A stretch of 64,000 bases of DNA. It comes from Pipra filicauda. Taxonomy: Eukaryota; Chordata; Aves; Passeriformes; Pipridae. The stretch is from assembly GCF_003945595.2 (NCBI RefSeq), contig NW_024104898.1, positions 496,001-560,000 on the forward strand. Direction: 5' to 3'. This document shows, one piece after another, positions 1 to 12,917 of the stretch (its first letter is position 1; each line of letters begins with the position of its first letter). Below the pieces are notes generated by a model. That model was given only the letters and a program-made list of their open reading frames with translations, searched no databases and had not been told where the DNA came from. The translations under genes and the position numbers were made by a program.

Positions 1-3000
1 ATTCAACCCTTGGAATGTTGGAAGATACATCATGCCAGTGGGCAAATCTGAGAAAAAAACCATAAGTTAGTGGCTGACCCACTGGGTATTGCAGTTTTTT
101 CTGGTATAGAATAAAAATCTATAACATTATATGAATATTATGACATAAGTATGCACACTTATACAAATAAACCAACATTGCTAATGCATTAGGGTTTTTA
201 AGAGTTTTCACATCTTTGGGAGCAGGGAGAAATCCTGTTGTGTGGTTTCTTTCATGTCTAAAAAGGGCTCCTTTCATGATACACCCTTTTCTGCATTGGG
301 GGAGTATAGGCATACTAAAAGGGTCTCTCTCTGCTGTCTAGCTGCTTATTTTCATTCTGACTGAAACAAAACGAGGTTTCCAAAAGTACTTCAGGATCCC
401 ACACTGCGATTTCCAGACTGCATTTCTTTATAAAGCCAGGCTAATTGTGTACTGTGTTGCACCATAACAAAGTCTAGGAAGTCAGGCAAAGTATAAATTA
501 ATGCTCAGTTTGACTTAGTCTTTTGATATTCAGATGTGTGCTAAGTACAAATAAATTTAAATGCTGTGGAGTCCAATTTTGGACTGTTTGTTCATTGTTT
601 CTTAACACATCTTTTAATCTGCTGTGGACAATTCTATCTCTTCCTTTTTAGGAAATGTCTTAAAGATGTAATTTAAACTACCTCATAAAAAGTTCATCAC
701 TGTCAGGCAGAGATATGTACAATTGGGCTTGCACGTGGCTATTTTTTGGATTCTGTGAACTGTTTCCTTTTAGGGGAAAATCTATTGACAGAGCAAACTT
801 CCACTAGTCTTCATTTCAAGGGAGGTGAGTATATACCCTTATTTGCATTCTATACCTGCTTGTTCATACTCATTATACTTTCTACCAGCGTTCAATTTAT
901 ATTAAAGGTATTAGTTGATACGTTCCAGCTTTTCAGATCAGCCAAGTCTTTTCATTTTGATATGCAAAAAGTCTGCACATGAAGGAGTCAAAGTAGGGAG
1001 GACACACACTCTGAAATATTGAACTTCTACATTTTCCCCTCTAAAACTCATGTAATAATCTAGTCAAACACATCTCCTGATTAAATCTACATTTCTTTTG
1101 AACATATTGTCCTGTCTGGTTAAAGTATTTTCTAGTTGCAAATGTGTGTATGGTATAGGACAGTTCAGAAAGTTATGAAGCTTTTTTCACATTTAGAAAG
1201 CTGTGATACTGGGAAATATCCTTAGACATTCTAACTAAATAAACTAAGAGTTCATAACATGAGGTGCAAAAGAACACCTTGAAAAGTGAAATGTGATGTA
1301 GTTTTGGCAGATTTCCTTCTCTCCCCAATGTGAGATGTTCCTTTAAATAGCATTTCACATACATTTTATAAAACTCAGTGATGTCTGGACTTGATAAAGA
1401 AAAGGAAGAAAAGAAACAACGAAATATCTCAAATCCATCCATAAAGCTGTAACAATTTACATGTGTGAGGAATTCTCACAGTACCAAGCAGGCCTAAGGG
1501 AATTTGGATTTCTCTACAGTAAAACTCTTTGACAAACTGAAAGCCTTAGACCTGACTTGAGGATAAGTAGAGTCCACGGTGCTCTGTGAATTTTCTTTTG
1601 CTATCTTTCAACTCAGTTTTACAATGAAATTGTGTTTAGCTCCTGTGGAATGAAGGAAGAATTATTGCTTTAAAATATATTATCTATAGATCTGAGTGTT
1701 TGCCAGAATGCAATCATAAATAGAGCTGTCTGTGGGAAGCTATGTAAGTTTATAGTGCTCCAGTGGTTCTGGGTTTGTCCCCTTCCTCCTTCCCCCAGTT
1801 ACTAGTATCAAGGCCACAGTAAAGTACTATGTCTTTTCTGGCCACCACCCCTTGAGCAGTCTAGAGCATAAGAAATGTATGCAGAAATGAATACTGAATT
1901 AGGAAATCCATTACAGAATCCCCAGTTATATTAGGTAATACATAGATAATACATAGGTGGCCTTGGAAGTTTCCCACTAAGCCCATCATCTATGATGATC
2001 TGAAATTTAACCATGACAGGATACTACTCTAGAATAACATCAGTGTACCTCAGAAAGAATCGGGTATGTCTTGAATTCATAGATAATAACCACTTGTTTT
2101 CTATCGTAACTTGTTCCTGATGTTTATCTTGGGGAAATTTCAAGATGATCTCATGAGTCTTCTTAATCTCATCCATTTATAGGATTGTTTTCCCCTTCTC
2201 TTATATGCGCTGCTAGATCCAACTGGCCCAAACTCTTCCTACAGTAAGTGTTTTACACCAGAGATCATTTCTAATTGTGCTTTATAAATAAATAGTTTAG
2301 ATCTATGGGTAAGGTTACCCACTAGCTGAATATGCTGAAAGAGAGTAACTGATACTTTATAGTCTGCCTGTATACTTTATAATGTTCTAGATGAACGGTT
2401 TCTTCTGATCAGACAGAATATAATGAGGAATTTAAAACCAGCAAATCTAGGCCTGATCATAAAGAGATGTGGCTCTAATGCTTTGCTTCTGTCTGTTTAA
2501 GTCTTGTGAAGAGGAGTTAGTAATTTTAAGACAAGCCACACACCCAAGCAAGACCTCACTGTGTTGCGTGGAAATGTGGCAGCCAAGCAGACACCTCTGG
2601 ATCAGCAATAGGACAACACAAAGAGACTATCTTTAGAGACCCTTTTTATCTGTTCTGATTAGAGTATTAAAAGGAATTTCATCAGCATGAGACTATTAGG
2701 CCATGACAGAAGTCTAAGGTATAGTCTCTGGATGTAGTCCAGCAGAAAGAGAATTCTAGGAACAGCTGTAAACCTGCTTATCTGTAAAGGCAATACAGCA
2801 CAGCAAAACGAAGTAGCTCTGAAATTATTTTTCTAAGTTCTTAAGATGTCTAAGAACACAATATCCTAGAAGAAACTGCTCTGAGGAACTGGTGACGAAT
2901 TCTTCATTAAAGGTAGGCACCTGCCCATGTTTCTCAAAAAAATTTTTAAAAATTAACACTTTATAACAGTTGTGGAAACCCCAACCACACTTTTCCCCAA

Positions 3001-3555
3001 CTCTTTCTCTCCCCAGTTGTAGAAGTAGTAAAAAAATCATTAAAATCAGAGCCTGTCTTTGAGCCTATTACACTTATGGTAGAAAATCAAACAAATTAGT
3101 TTTATATTTAGTTATGAATGCAGTAAGATCTGAAGCTTGTCCTTAGTTCTACAGTAACAATTTCCCAATGCAGTAAAGCCAAGTCTCTTTTTGTGTTGCT
3201 CACAAGGGAGCCTGGGCTCATTTCATTGTTTTTGTGGAATTTATCTGCTGTGTGAAGGTCCTGCTCACAGCTGGAGAGGCAATGTCTGGAGTTATTTCAG
3301 TACATGTTTGTTTGTAGACTAGGTCTTAAAAAGATAAAACTGCATTAAAGAATCACAGTTAACAAGACTGATCATAGCTTATATATAGACCATTATGTAA
3401 TAGACCCTTTCATAGCAAGGTCAAACGCCATCTTAAACCCTTTGTTTCCACTGCTGCTGTCATAGGTCCATCACTTCACTCTTGCAGCAACCTTTTTGTT
3501 TTTACATTCTAAAATCATTAAGGGTCAGTCTGTACCCTTGTGCCAGTGCTGTCTT
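1..3555. other. anonymous non-coding sequence
   Basis: AT-rich, CpG-poor sequence with no open frame above about 90 codons and no recognisable domain. The only structure I could support is one copy of a two-copy diverged repeat at 619-658, listed separately. Intron or intergenic DNA is inferred from the absence of coding signal. Confidence 0.6.
619..705 (+). repeat. unidentified dispersed repeat, copy A (splice-acceptor-like)
   Basis: Positions 619-658 match 7134-7173 at 35 of 40 positions without gaps, in the same orientation. The likeness continues with small gaps for about 30 more bases (an AATTTA...CTCATA...CATCA pattern). Both copies contain a pyrimidine tract ending in TTCCTTTTTAG followed by GAAATGT, which reads as a good 3' splice site. 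I do not recognise the family. It could be an old transposon or a small segmental duplication. The end point is approximate. Confidence 0.45.
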
Positions 3556-3790
3556 TTAACCTAAAAAGCTTTTTCTCCTGGTGTTTACCTCTCTTCACCA
3601 GTGTATTTGTTGTCAGCTTTCATTTTCTCCCTCAATCTTAATTTTACTAGACTAAACAAGCTGCTCTATTAAATCTCTTAAAAGGCCTTTTGTTCTCTGA
3701 TGATCCTTCCAGCTCTTTTCTGCAAATATTCCAGTTTAAGTTTATCTTTCCTGTACACACATGACTGTGCAGTTTCCCAAAAGTTATTTC
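3556..3790 (-). mobile_element. ancient CR1 LINE fragment
   Basis: Read on the - strand this is the conserved C-terminal part of the CR1 ORF2 region, as found in old amniote CR1 copies. On the + strand the diagnostic segments appear in order: a CTCCTGGTGTTTAC block near 3575, CTAGACTAAACAAG at 3647-3660, then an AATCTCTTAAAAGGCCTTTTGTTCT-type block, then CCAGCTCTTTTCTGCAAAT around 3710-3728. Many substitutions and small indels show that it is old and inactive. The left boundary is uncertain and may reach about 3440. The assignment to CR1 rests on remembered consensus sequence rather than a search. Confidence 0.75.
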
Positions 3791-5107
3791 GCCAGTACAT
3801 GGACTTCCCAATTTGTACTGGAAGAGCCTGCTAGAGACTTGGGCCTTAAGAAGCCACTACAGGCTGCAAAGCAGTGAAGTGAGATGCTAGTGCTGGCTTT
3901 TGTTGCTAAGTAGAAAGTCTGTCATGTGGTGAACCAGTTAGAGGCTACATTAGCTTCTGTGTTTTTATTCCCAGCTAGTGTTATGGTTACATATTCCTGA
4001 ATTCCTGAACTTAGACATCCCTGTGGTCAGACCTACTTCTGGAAGGGAAATCCAGCCTCAGCCGTAACCAGACATTATTTGGATACCTAATAGCACTGAA
4101 ATGCTTGAAAGAACCTAAATGTGTTTGAGCATTTGTGTGAATTAGAAGTTTTCCCATAGTACTTACCTCTTGCTACAAGGCCCAGTTTGTGTCCCCCTCA
4201 TTTCCAGCTGGCCATTCTCAAAGCAGTGGTTGGTTTTGCTTTGATGGAAAGCTGGAGAGTTGTTCCATGTGCATTTAAAAGGAAGACCCTGTAGAGTGGA
4301 TACTGTCCACCAGTTATTAGTGCAGTATTTTGCCTTACCACACATGTTCCTGTACCATGACCCACACTGTAGCACCAAAACAGTCAGTTCTCTACAGGTC
4401 TGTTATGGAGTACAGAGGTGTTGTCTCCAGTAAATCCTCATGAAACAGAAGGATGAACCTGAGCTACTTCCTTCCTGCACATCCATAGTGTCAAGAAATC
4501 TCAGAGAGTTTTTATGCAGTTGCCATCTCATCCTTTATTGATAAGGTGTTGTGAGGCTCTACAGATCTGGGAAGGCTCGAACCTGATGTAGCTGAGCCAC
4601 CACTGAGGGTCCTCCTCAGGACTGGAGGAAACAGAAGCCTACCACAGAGGTAGCTCAACCCTTCTAGAGATAGTGACTATGAATGTATTGTGTGGATATA
4701 GTTCTCATTTTCTGAGAGATTCTAATTTCCTGAGAAAATTTCTCATTTTTCATACCATTGTGAAGAGGGAAAGAATTTGTCTTGATTGTGACTAGATAGA
4801 TGTAATTGCAAAATCTGGCGAAAACTTGGTGGCATTTAAAGTAATGGCAAAATTCCTTTTGGCTTTCCTTGGGCCCAGATGGCCTGGATGCTAACCATAA
4901 TGTACAAGATCACAGCTTCTATTTGTCATCCTCTTTGGTAAAGGTAAAATTTCTGCATGTGGCTTATTTTAAATAGATTTTAGTAGCTGTAACACAAATG
5001 TTATCACAGAGAAGGTGAATTATAACAATACATGATAGGAGTTCTTCGGCTACAGAGAATTGTCACGGCTTAGCTGAAACCACATTTTCTTAGCAAAGAA
5101 TGTTCCC
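3791..5107. other. anonymous non-coding sequence
   Basis: No coding exon, RNA gene or classifiable repeat was seen. Open frames are no longer than about 71 codons and look random. The stretch at 4990-5100 has the AT-rich, low-repeat texture of possible conserved non-coding sequence, but nothing in it is decisive. Confidence 0.5.
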
Positions 5108-5173
5108 CACACATTTAAAATACATAAAATAGTGAACTAGTTCCTAACTAGTGTTAGGAAGTTTAAATGTGTG
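5108..5173. repeat. nested inverted repeat
   Basis: An outer perfect 12-bp inverted pair (CACACATTTAAA at 5108-5119 and TTTAAATGTGTG at 5162-5173) encloses an inner perfect 8-bp pair (TTCCTAAC at 5141-5148 and GTTAGGAA at 5153-5160) around a TAGT centre. Left of the inner stem 21 nt are unpaired, against 1 nt on the right, so the fold would carry a large asymmetric bulge. It may be a remnant of a small inverted-repeat transposon or a structured non-coding element. Confidence 0.6.
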
Positions 5174-7133
5174 CACAGCAACTTAGCGATCCACTTTGGT
5201 TTAGTGTTGAGAAGCTCCAGCTTCATATATTGCAGAAGTTCTTCAGACTGTGTTAAAGAAACTGAATAACATACACGGAGTGTAAAACATCAGCTTTGAA
5301 AGAGTGAAGCCCTAATACTGGCTACAAGCTCAGTCCCACATGCAAAGAAGTAATGTGGAAAAATTACTGGAAACTCGTATTTAAAACATGATACCTTCCA
5401 AAATAATTTCTACAGGCAGTAAGAATTAATGCATTGTGAGCAAAACAGGGTTTTTACTATAAACCTTTAAAAAAGAAAAAAGGTTCAGCACAAGAAGTCT
5501 GCAGTTAAATCTGATGATTTAGGCTTTTTCTTTTTTAAGTGTTAATAATTTATGAAGAGCTAACAGTGTTTTCAGAAGAATAACTCCATGCTCACTCATT
5601 TTGAAGCAAATTTGGCTTTTTCCTTTTGTTTTCAATTTGTTCTAGTTGCATTCCTTCTGAGTGGGAAAAATAAACCAAGTATTTCTAAGATATAAATAGT
5701 TTAGGATGAGATGAGTAATTAAGTGAGAAGAAACCAGAGTTGATTGGTGATAGATCTAAGTGACATTACAATGAAATTTCATTCTTTCCTACTAGCTCAG
5801 CATCAAGGAGGTGATGATTTTGTGAAACAATGCTCTATAAAAATGCAATGTATTGCAGAACATGATTATACCTCCCCCCAGAACAAAAAGTAACAACAAC
5901 AACAAAATTACCTTTTAGTTTACAAAAGACATGCAAAGCATGGCACATTAGGTCATTTCAAGAGTTTTTCCAAGTGTTCTTGCTGCAATCTTGGGCCTTA
6001 GGAAACCACTAAATGAGTCTTACTTTTCTCCAGCTGTCACCAGCCCTCACTCATCTGCCTGCTTTGGAACCTGCTCCTTCTAAGCAGTAGGAATGGTAGC
6101 TGGTACTAAATGGCACATTTTTCAGAATTTGGCACCCTCCTTAGTACACCTTTAATATTTTGGTTTTCTTCCCTCAAAGCATGGGAGTACAAAGCAAAAG
6201 ACCATCAGGAATCAAATAGTTTATGTTCCTGTTTACTCCAAAGTTAATAATGCTCATATTCCTTTAATAGAATCAGTAAATTGATGTAAATACATGTAAA
6301 ATGTAAATGTAAATACATGTATTTGTATTATCGAATTAATTGGTTATTTAGACAAATTATTTTAATCTTTCTTTAAAGACAATTGAAAGGAAACACATCG
6401 GCTCTTCATTGTCTTGCCATGCACCATTTTTGCTTTTACTTCCCTGTAGACTGAGAATAAATGTGTTTATTATAGTGAAATAAAAGAGCTTAGATGAACA
6501 GAAAAGAAATTATCAATGCTTCTGAATCCTCTTTTGCCATCTGTCAACTTCACATGCTTACATTTTCCTTCGATGTGAAAGATCTGTGCTATTCAAGTAT
6601 ACACTGTAAGCCACTTTACATCACTGATGGAGACAATATTTTAAAGGTTAAAGATTAAAAAATGCGTCCGAGTTTAGAGGAGCCAAAGCCAAGTGAGGAA
6701 TATAACATGCCATTGTTACTGGGGAAAGGAGTGTCACTTTACCTGGCAGGAGAATGAAACTCCTTGATAAAACCTGCATGTCCTTCCTCCATATTGTACA
6801 ATTGTTTTGTAAAGTTAGGTTCAGGGAACAGGGGAAGGGCTTATTGTTTATTATTCCTAGATGAGCCATAGATTGCTAGGGGAGCCTTAGTTTCACTGCT
6901 ACAAGGTTTTACAGAGTTTCTTTAGTGCAGATGAACATGCTTATGCAAGTAGAACTTATTTAGAAGCTGTGTAGCTATTTCTGTGGAATACATTTATATA
7001 TGGATGCCCACCCAACAGCCTTTCCTGCATATAACTATTTTGGTGAAACAGTACACTTCTAATCAAAGCAGTAATAACAGTAAAACTTTTAAAAGTATAT
7101 CAGATTTGAATGACCTTTTGATTCTCAATAGTG
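5174..7133. other. anonymous non-coding sequence with a small ATGTAAAT-rich tract
   Basis: Apart from a short tandem-like block at 6284-6324, built from repeated ATGTAAAT/ATACATGT words and ending in the palindrome AAATACATGTATTT, I see no gene, RNA or classifiable element here. Confidence 0.5.
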
Positions 7134-7212
7134 CTGCAGTGGAAACTCCTCTCTCTTCCTTTTTAGGAAATGTTCATAATTTATCTCATAGAAAGATCAT
7201 CATAGGGAAACA
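7134..7212 (+). repeat. unidentified dispersed repeat, copy B (splice-acceptor-like)
   Basis: This is the second copy of the element at 619-705. It shares the CTGC-AGTGGA start, the CTCTTCCTTTTTAG pyrimidine tract, the GAAATGT that follows, and a CTCATAGAAAGATCATCA-like continuation. The pyrimidine tract here is longer than in copy A, making it a stronger acceptor match. No flanking exon with coding potential was recognised, so splicing is only a possibility. Confidence 0.45.
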
Positions 7213-10200
7213 ATAGATTGGACAACAGAGGTCTTGCAACTTCAGTCACACAACTGAAGTGAATGTCAAATCTATTGATACAAATGTCAATGTGGAAAAA
7301 ACATAAAATGAAAACTGGGAATGCTGGAAGATTAAATGTAAAAATAGTCATTTTAAGCTCTAAACCAAGCCAAATAATTTTGCTACTTAGAAGCACCATT
7401 GAAACTATTCAGTAGCACAGGAGCACTATCTGGGGTGAAACAAGCTCCTGTTCATTTATAGTACCTCCTGTTATTGTAAAAGCATACTAACAAAGAATAC
7501 ACAGATGGAACTAAGTTTAGAATGATTACCTGCTGAACTTGTAAAGGAAGGATTATGCCTAGCTGGAGAGCTGTTCCCTGGGAAATCTTGTGCTCCCCTT
7601 GGACTTCTGCTGGTGGTAAGGTATCATCTCCTGGCCATTCACAGCAATATTTTCCTTCTCAACTGAAATGAAGTTGACTGCAAAGGAAAGAAGTAGTGAG
7701 GTTAATAACTTTTGTCAGTAGGAGCAAGTACAGCAGTTAAAAAGAGCCTTGTAAGTGGGTTTCTGTGCTCTATCCTGACAAAGACTCCGCAGCTTGAACT
7801 TCTTTTTTCTTAGTAGCAGAAATATCACATATATGTCAAACTAGTCCATCCCACAGCCTCATTGAAGCAAAAGTGGTCTCCTTAGCAACAGCCTTTGAGA
7901 CACAAGGAGGAAATTCCCCAGTTGCTCTGACCTGGAAGCTCAAACCCTCCCTCTGGGGACCAGCTGCCCTCTTTGTCTGTAGCTTCATTTTTAAAACGTT
8001 TTAGCCTTGGTCTGTGTTTATATTGATAAAAAAAATCTGTATAAAATAAAAGAGGAAAGTTCAGCTGTATAAACCTGTAGGCTGCCTCAGCAAGAGCCAG
8101 AAGCAACAATGCTGAAGACAGAAATCATCATTGTGTTTCTTTAACATATAGAGACGAGTAAACTGGCATTATTGCTGTCTTCGGTAGTTGTCACAAACAA
8201 GATGAAGCAGGTCTTCCACATGGACAAGCAGCAAAGGCCACTTACCTTCTCTCTTCTGTGCAGACCTATAGTTTTATTGGGTGTGACTTCAACACTAATC
8301 CTGCAAATATTAATTATTAATGCTAGGTGACATTTGTAAAACATTGCAAGATCAGGGTACCTATCATATCTGTCTGTTACATCCATGCCAACCTACTGCT
8401 ACGTGAGGAACTAGGTTAATATGCCAGTTCTGCTGCTGGCTTTTTGTGGAAAATGTTAGTAGGTCATTGAATTGCCACTTTTTTTTTTGTTGTTTTTTCA
8501 ACTGCAGTGCAAAAAGAGCCTGAGAAAGCAAGTGTAAATCAAAATATTCACACTGTTAGTCTCTGGGAAAGCCTTTTAAGGAACAGCGCTGAATCTCACC
8601 TGTATCTATTCAGTTAGCTTCCAGCTGGTAAAAAAAAGAGGTAGCACTAAGAGCAGTTGATGCTGCTGCTCATAGGAAAGCTTTAGTCCAAGGAATGCTG
8701 ACAGAGTTACAGTCCTGCTAAGTGACCAAGCAGGCCGATGGTACCTCCTAACGAAGTGTCAGTAGAAGTTTAGACACAGGGTCCTAGCTGATGCTGTTTG
8801 CTAGGATTTCTCTCAATATTGAACTGCCTGCTGCTGATAAATGGGTACTTCAGAAAAGGAATTTTATGCTATCTGCAGTCAGAGTTTTGATGAAGCATTG
8901 CACTGGCTGGTTTATATGGCAATGAGGAAGCCTGGTCCGGTGCCAGGCTTGATGGAAAGCTCTTATGCACATCCATGTTTATACTCTGGTTTGCAACAAG
9001 TGACTGAGGGAGCCAATGCCTACGATCAAGTTTGTTTCCCTTGGTGGGAGCACAGCAGTAACATTCAATGTGCTTCTTGTCTCATTATGCTATTGCTTCA
9101 CTGTCTGAGAAGACCAGCAGAACAGGCTAGTTTATGGACCTGCTTTTACCTCCATTCCTGCCTGCGCTGTTATTCATGAGGTGGGAACACAAGGCAGCTT
9201 ACGCAAATCTTTCACTGCGTAAATCATCCTGGCCCTAAAACTGAATGCTAAAATGCAACTTGTAAGTAAGCACATCTAAAACTGATTTTGAGGTGGAATT
9301 ACTGCTCTGCACTAAAATGGTTTTGTTAAGAATGCAAACAATCTGGCATTGGCTTGAGACATTTTCATCTGTTACTTTATTTGTAAGAAAAAGAAAACTT
9401 GCTAGTCGTGCTAGCAAACATCAGAGCTAAGCAATTTCAGAGTTCTGGAAACCTTCTGTCTACTGCAGCTCCTAGATATTAACACAAGCAGCAGACTAAA
9501 CATTTGTACCTTGTTTGTATTGCCAGCTGAAAAATGAAGGTAATTAATGGGCAGCTATAAGGTGAAAGACTCTGGAAAATACCAAAACTTGTAGTCCTGA
9601 AATACATAGCATTGATGCCAGAATATTGATTTAATTGCATTACTGTTGCTAAGTAATCTTCCATAGTTTTATGTTATGCATTGATGTTTACAGCTTATTA
9701 TTTTTTCTCATTTCTTTTCTATAAAATTTTCCCTTTGAACATTTGGTTCTAAATGGATGTTAGACAAAAAAATATCCCATATCAAGTGCAGTTATTCAAG
9801 TCAACAGGTAATAGGACTTGACACTTGTCAGGTTTTTTTGAAGTTAGGTTTCGATTCTCTTTTTTGGGTAACATGGACTCTGGTAGTGGATAATTACAAT
9901 GAATACACTTAGTGGAATTAAAATCAATGACATCTCTGTCTTTGCTCTTTGGGGAAATTGCCAATATAGGCAAAAAAAGATTTTCCAAATACTCTTTTGG
10001 AGGTGGCCAATACTAAATGAAACTGGAAAGCAAAAGATGTATGACTGTATAGCACTTGCATTACTCTGGGCTGATTACTTTCTCTAAAATCCATAGTCAT
10101 GTAAGGTGAACTCACTGTATTTGGCCCTAACTGTAGTGTTTCTTCCAAATTCACAGTTCTCTGCAGGCCACACAGGACATCTGCTCTTCAGTGGAATCAG

Positions 10201-12870
10201 GGAATGCACACTCCAGCTTCAGCCTTCAAGTCAATTTTGTTAGAAATGAAAGGCTATCAACCTATGGCTTGTTAGGTGCAGAAGATGATAATCATAGTTT
10301 GTAGTAAAAAGGGATGGCTATAATGGTCTGGCCTGACCTGACCTTCTGCCTATCCTGTCTGGCAACTTCCATGGCTACCCCAAAAAAGTACAGTAGAAAA
10401 TATGTTTTTATAAAGACTATGAGTTCAAATTCAAAGAGTGCAAAACATGCTGAGTTTTTCATGCCTGTGGTAAACTGCTCCAGTAGTTACATACCTCAGT
10501 GTTAAAAATATATTTTATTTCCTGTTGTAAATTTGCTGATTTAAACTTCAACCACTGCATTTTGCTATCCCTATGCCTTTATACTAGACACTCTTCAATC
10601 TGCCCTTAGTACTCATAAAAAAATCTTCTGTCTGTAGGGTGGGACGAAGGATATGAGCAAAGCTAAAAGGCAACAGATTTGCTCTCTCCAGTTTTCCAGG
10701 AAAGGCATAAAAATACATGATGCATTAGTTGCTAAATTTTATCACCCTCAAGAGAGCTTTCTGATATTGTGCCAATATGAACACTTTATTAGATTAATCC
10801 ATATGCAAGTTAGAACGCTTTTGCCTGCACAGCATTTTCTTCATGGTTTTATTGAGTGATTTTTAAGAAAAATATTTACATCCCACTTCAGAAAAGTTAC
10901 AGGCATTTGTATCAGTCCATTGCCTTGCACAGGGGAAGTTTAACATTACTCTCTAGAAGGCTATTTCTTAGAACAAAACCTTGGGGATGTGCACATCTAG
11001 GCACTGTGGCAGGTTCTAGTTTTCATTCATGAATGGGGCTCAGGCTGCATTTCGGCCATTGTAGCATAATGGTAGAATCAGTTCCTAAATATTACAAAAG
11101 TAATACCTGTCCTAGGAACTTTGTTTTATAAAGAAGAAAGCTCATTACTGGTAGCTCTTGAGCAGTGAGAGGCGCAGTGATGGATGCTTTAGCCAAGGTC
11201 CAAAATGGTGGCAGCACTCCATTGGCACATACCAGTGACTGAAGGGAAAGGCCTGACAATGCCAGGCTGATGGGCCAGGGACTGAAATTCGATAAGCTAA
11301 CCAAACAGGGTCCAGAGGAGACTTAATCTCTTCAGCTTCCTCTTCCCACTCCTCCTGTTGCTGACTGTGCACCTCCTTTCTTACACCTGCTCTGGCACAC
11401 TGTAGGCCCTGCTGTGTTCTAATTTAATTCACTAGAATGGCAGAGAATTATTCCATCTTTCCTTGGTTTTTGGGTAGTTTTTTTTGCCATTTTAGCTAAT
11501 GGAATTGGCACATAAGAAGGGCTCTGGCAAGTGCCAGCACCACCCTGTCGGTGAGAAGGGGAGAGGAGGCAGGTGAGCGCACACTCTGCCTTTGGTAGCA
11601 GCAAGCTTTTCATCAGCCTGCTGTGCCTTATGAAACCATACTCTTCAGTTTTAATCAGAATGTAATAAATACATGTAATACCTTGAAATGAAGAGGCCTG
11701 TCATGGATCCAGAAGGCAGCAGAGTGGTGAGAGCTTGGAGAAGCTGGGGCTGTGCGAAGCAAGGAGAGAGGGAGAGCCAAGGGTTTCCCTCAGGGCTCCT
11801 GCTCTTTCTGCGAGAGACCTGTGTGTATCACTTACCCCTTCCTGAGGTGAAGCAGAGGCAGCTCCAGAACAGTCCCATTCCCAGCAGTAAGAATATTTTA
11901 ACTTGAATTTTTTTTTTTTTAATTCCTTTGAATTTACATTCTCCTTTCCTTCATTTGTTTCTGAATGCCGTGGATGTTTACCCCCAGCTGGGGACAGTAA
12001 GGGGACTGCATTACTCCTGACGCACAGCTGCTGCACAGCTCACAGTGGTGAATGTGCTGGCGCAGGTGACCTGGCAGGCTCAGGTGCTCCAGCATGGTCC
12101 TGTATGCCAGCAATGTGAGCTGCTTTTTACCACACAGTAAAAAGCCAAAATTTCTGTGCACATGCACATCAGATCTGCAAATGGACATGTGAGAGAGGAA
12201 CATTGTTCAGGCCTCATGGATGGTAAGCTGACAGGTCTAACATCACACAGGATCTGAGGTACTTTGTCAGCATGTCTGGATTTTGGTGGTAGATTCCAGC
12301 TACATGTAAATAAACTTTAGAATTGATTCAGACTTTAAGTAGTTATTTTTCTCTTATGTTTGTGACATAGATGCACTGGTCAAAGAAGTTAGCCTGTAAT
12401 AGGAGTTACTACAAGAAACACGTAGTTGTGTAACATAAATTACTCTAAAAACATCCCGTGCCATACATGTAGCTTTTGCAAAAGACTGTCAGGTTGAATC
12501 ATGAAAATAGAAATCATCTACATAAACTGCAGTATGCTTTCCTGTGTGTCTTCTTGCTCTTGGTCTGTTGCTATTGCATGCTTAGATTGAAGCTTCTGAG
12601 CATTTTTTATTTTCTTCTTACTCTCTTTTGTGCTGCTATTTATTTTGTCAGTCTGTTGTTTCTATGTTTATGAGGTAGAAATCTATATTGTCATTCACTG
12701 TCACTTGGTATTTTCATAAATCTTTGGGCATATTTAAAAGTGTCTATAACCACGATTTTGATGTAGCAGAGGAAAAATCCCAATTATAATATCCTACATA
12801 AATATTTTTATACAGTATAATAGCTCTAAGTCATGTGAAAAATGGCTGCTCTTCAGCTCTGTGGGTCTGG
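7213..12870. other. anonymous non-coding sequence
   Basis: No exon, tRNA or classifiable repeat was recognised. A 112-codon open frame at 8841-9179 (+) has no domain, no homology that I recognise and no supporting splice context. The part around 11690-12120 is somewhat more GC-rich and carries open frames on both strands, which is expected where stop codons are rarer. Simple T runs occur at about 8480 and 11908. Confidence 0.5.
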
Positions 12871-12917
12871 TGAAAATAAAGTTGAAGAAACCATGAAAAT
12901 AAAGTTGAAGAAAACCA
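12871..12917. repeat. two-unit tandem duplication (23/24 bp)
   Basis: A 23-nt unit at 12871-12893, beginning TGAAAATAAAGTTGAAGAAA, is immediately repeated at 12894-12917 with a single extra A. The near identity implies a recent slippage or tandem duplication event. Confidence 0.9.

Noticed and set aside
8841..9179. 112-codon open frame on the + strand
   Set aside because: No recognisable domain, no splice or promoter context, and the length is within chance expectation for 64 kb in six frames.
11056..11110. Possible tRNA-Gly-like gene or SINE head
   Set aside because: TAGCATAATGG at 11062-11072 fits the box A pattern and GGTAGAATCA follows as in tRNA-Gly, but there is no box B (GGTTCRANYCC) at the expected distance and no cloverleaf could be formed.
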